In this document: positions 1 through 64,000 of the stretch, one piece after another
Layout: each line of letters begins with the position of its first letter
Numbering within the stretch: position 1 is the stretch's first letter
Assembly: GCF_029633865.1 (NCBI RefSeq)
Contig: NC_079230.1
Coordinates: 26,949,163-27,013,162, forward strand
Reading direction: 5' to 3'
From: Lampris incognitus
Lineage: Eukaryota > Chordata > Actinopteri > Lampriformes > Lampridae
DNA length: 64,000 bases
Program-made: the position numbers and the translations under genes
The notes under the pieces: generated by a model
Database searches by the model: none
What the model was told of the DNA's origin: nothing
What the model saw: only the letters and a program-made list of their open reading frames with translations

Positions 1-445
1 GAGACCAAATGGACCGTGTGTGCGCGCGCACTTGTGTATGTGAACGTGTGTGTTTGTGTGTGCGTGTTTGCTTGAGTATGTGAACGTGTGTGTCTATATG
101 TGCGCGATCATGCATAAGTGTGCACGTGCAAGCATGTTTGTGTGTGTGTGTGTGTATGATTTTACTTTTCGGGGCAAAGTTTTTGAAGAATCCTTTTTTT
201 TGGGGGGGGGGATTGTAGTGGTGAGACCTACAGGTGTGTGTGCATGAAACGTCCACCATTCTGTCACTGGTGGGTACCTTCTCCTGATCAGTCAGTTACA
301 GGTTTCCTGGCAGATTGATCGTTAATCGTGCTGCTTGCAGTGTTAAGCATTTGTCAGATTCTGTTTTGGCGTCAAAAGCTCAACATGTGGAGAGATTTTG
401 TGTGTCCAGGGTATGGGCTTTACTGTGTTAAAGGCCTGTGTCAGA

Positions 446-485
<40 letters not shown>

Positions 486-556
486 TGTGAGTGAGTGAGT
501 GAGTGAATGAGAGAACGAGAAAGAGAGAGAGAGAGTGCGCGTATGTGCGTGTTCAC

Positions 557-605
<49 letters not shown>

Positions 606-653
606 GAAATGAAACAAAACAAAAACAAGAGTCCTGGCTGAAGTGTGTGGCGT
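1..653 (-). other. chd3 3' UTR and downstream flank
   Basis: Sequence after the chd3 stop, read on the minus strand. Holds two long (AC)n tracts on the transcribed strand, a GA-rich stretch and, at 1-160, TG-rich sequence. I see no AATAAA or ATTAAA on the minus strand; AGTAAA occurs at 418-423 and 164-169, so the true 3' end may be one of these or beyond the window. Confidence 0.6.
449..604. repeat. two (GT)n microsatellites in the 3' UTR
   Basis: Uninterrupted (GT)n at about 449-483 and 557-604, with (GAGT)n and GA-rich sequence between. In the chd3 transcript they would be (AC)n. Confidence 0.95.
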
Positions 654-63149
<62,496 letters not shown>

Positions 63150-63150
<1 letters not shown>

Positions 63151-64000
63151 TCAATGGTCTCCAGTGAGAGTAAAATCTATGGAGGGAACCTCTCAGTGTG
63201 AATTTAATTTTCGCCAGTTTTAGGAGAGGCAGAATATCGAGCAGCTAGGATTTAGGGTGGATTTCCATAGAAGGAGAATTTTCCTATGGGCGATCAAGGA
63301 GGTGAACATGATGATGTTGGTTTGGATGGTTGTTGTAGTGATTTCATCTGGAGGTCTACAAAAATAGCTACATGAGGGGAGGGAGGGATTTCGATTTTTA
63401 AAATTTCTGAGAGCGCATCAAAAAATGATTGCCAGAACTGACTCAATGTGGGGCATGACCAGAACATGTGGGTCAGATCACAGGGGGCTTGTGTGCATCT
63501 ATTACATCTATCATCTAGTCTATCTGGGTAAAATCTGGAAAGTTTAGCCTTGCTATAATGGAGTCTATGAAGTACCTTGAAGTGTATAAGGCTAAGCCTA
63601 GCGCAGCTGGAGGATCTTGACAGCTCTGAGGGCTTCTTCCCAGAAATGATCAGTGAAGGTAATCTGCAATTCATTCTCCCAATCGGTTCTGATCTTGTTA
63701 ATGACAGACTCATCCACTGGGGATAAGAGGCCATAAAAGTAGGAGACATGGCAACTTGGGTAAAGATCTGGCTCTAAGTGTAACATCTATGCCATTGGGG
63801 GGTGGGATCTGGGGGAACTCAGGGGAGTGGGTTCTAGCAAAATCCCGTGGCTGAAAATATCTAAAAAAAAATCAAGGCTGCCTAGATCGAAAGCTGCAAG
63901 TAACTGATCAAAGCTGGCAAATAGGCTGTCTATATATTGGTTTTCCAAGCGGTGGATGCCTTTCCTCTTTAGAGAGGTAAATCTAGGGTCAATGCCAAAA
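63150..64000 (-). mobile_element. L1-type LINE, C-terminal part of ORF2, runs off the window
   Basis: Minus strand from the right edge: FGIDPRFTSLKRKGIHRLEN, then PSCHVSYFYGLLSP, INKIRTDWENELQITFTDHF W, LIHFKVLHRLHYSKAKLSRF, CNRCTQAPCDLTHMFWSCPT (the zf-RVT motif) and FWQSFFDALSEIL. Typical fish L1 ORF2 C terminus, with a few frame breaks; the reverse transcriptase core is outside the window. Confidence 0.85.

Overview
The window is vertebrate DNA, almost certainly from a teleost fish. It has one large, many-exon gene on the minus strand with long GT-AG introns. The introns hold fish-type mobile elements (Tc1, hAT, RTE-like, L2, Rex1, L1 and R4/Dong LINEs, a Penelope-like element, a Ty3/Gypsy element, several tRNA-derived SINEs and a 5S-derived SINE) and very long (CA)n/(GA)n microsatellites. 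There is nothing bacterial or viral in layout.

Host gene. Twenty-two exons between 61472 and 654 (minus strand) join in a single uninterrupted frame of about 1055 codons. They encode the 3' part of a Mi-2/NuRD chromatin remodeller: the end of the helicase C-terminal lobe, the DUF1087 and DUF1086 regions, an acidic/lysine-rich linker, the CHDCT2 region and the C-terminal tail. The tail ends in GEVICIDD, which together with the preceding tail sequence identifies chd3 (Mi-2alpha) rather than chd4 or chd5. The 5' exons lie beyond the right edge.

Most unusual feature. The 24.9-kb last intron contains, on the same strand, an intact exon-like open frame (22576-22841). It has a good splice acceptor in the same phase as the normal last exon, and it encodes an Ala/Gly-rich stretch, a complete Tc1-transposase-type helix-turn-helix, a GRPKK AT-hook-like motif and a stop. 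If spliced from the penultimate exon, it would replace the SUMO-binding VICIDD tail with a transposase-derived DNA-binding domain: a possible alternative-terminal-exon, transposase-capture isoform of a NuRD helicase.

Layout, left to right. 1-653: chd3 3' UTR/downstream, GT-rich. 654-757: canonical last exon. 758-25672: last intron, with Tc1 (895-2103), SINE A copies, an hAT fragment, an RTE-like LINE (4738-6690), SINE B copies, a MITE (10093-10467), a Ty3/Gypsy element with 175-bp LTRs (11413-15607), a Penelope-like element with inverted terminal repeats (18191-20010) and the HTH exon. 25673-38727: CHDCT2 and linker exons; their introns hold SINE B copies and a 5S-derived SINE split by an L2 LINE; a 568-bp intron is bounded by (AC)n and (GT)n. 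39415-40808: R4/Dong-type LINE inside ATT repeats. 42014-51334: DUF1086/DUF1087 exons; the 6.8-kb intron holds a LINE ORF1 remnant, a composite repeat and a miniature LTR element (50062-50419). 51157-61472: helicase and DUF1087 exons, with Rex1 and a multiply nested L1/SINE A/SINE C cluster. 61473-64000: upstream intron with a second copy of the composite repeat and an L1-type LINE.

All calls were made by eye. Family names of repeats are less certain than the chd3 exon map, where every junction keeps the frame.
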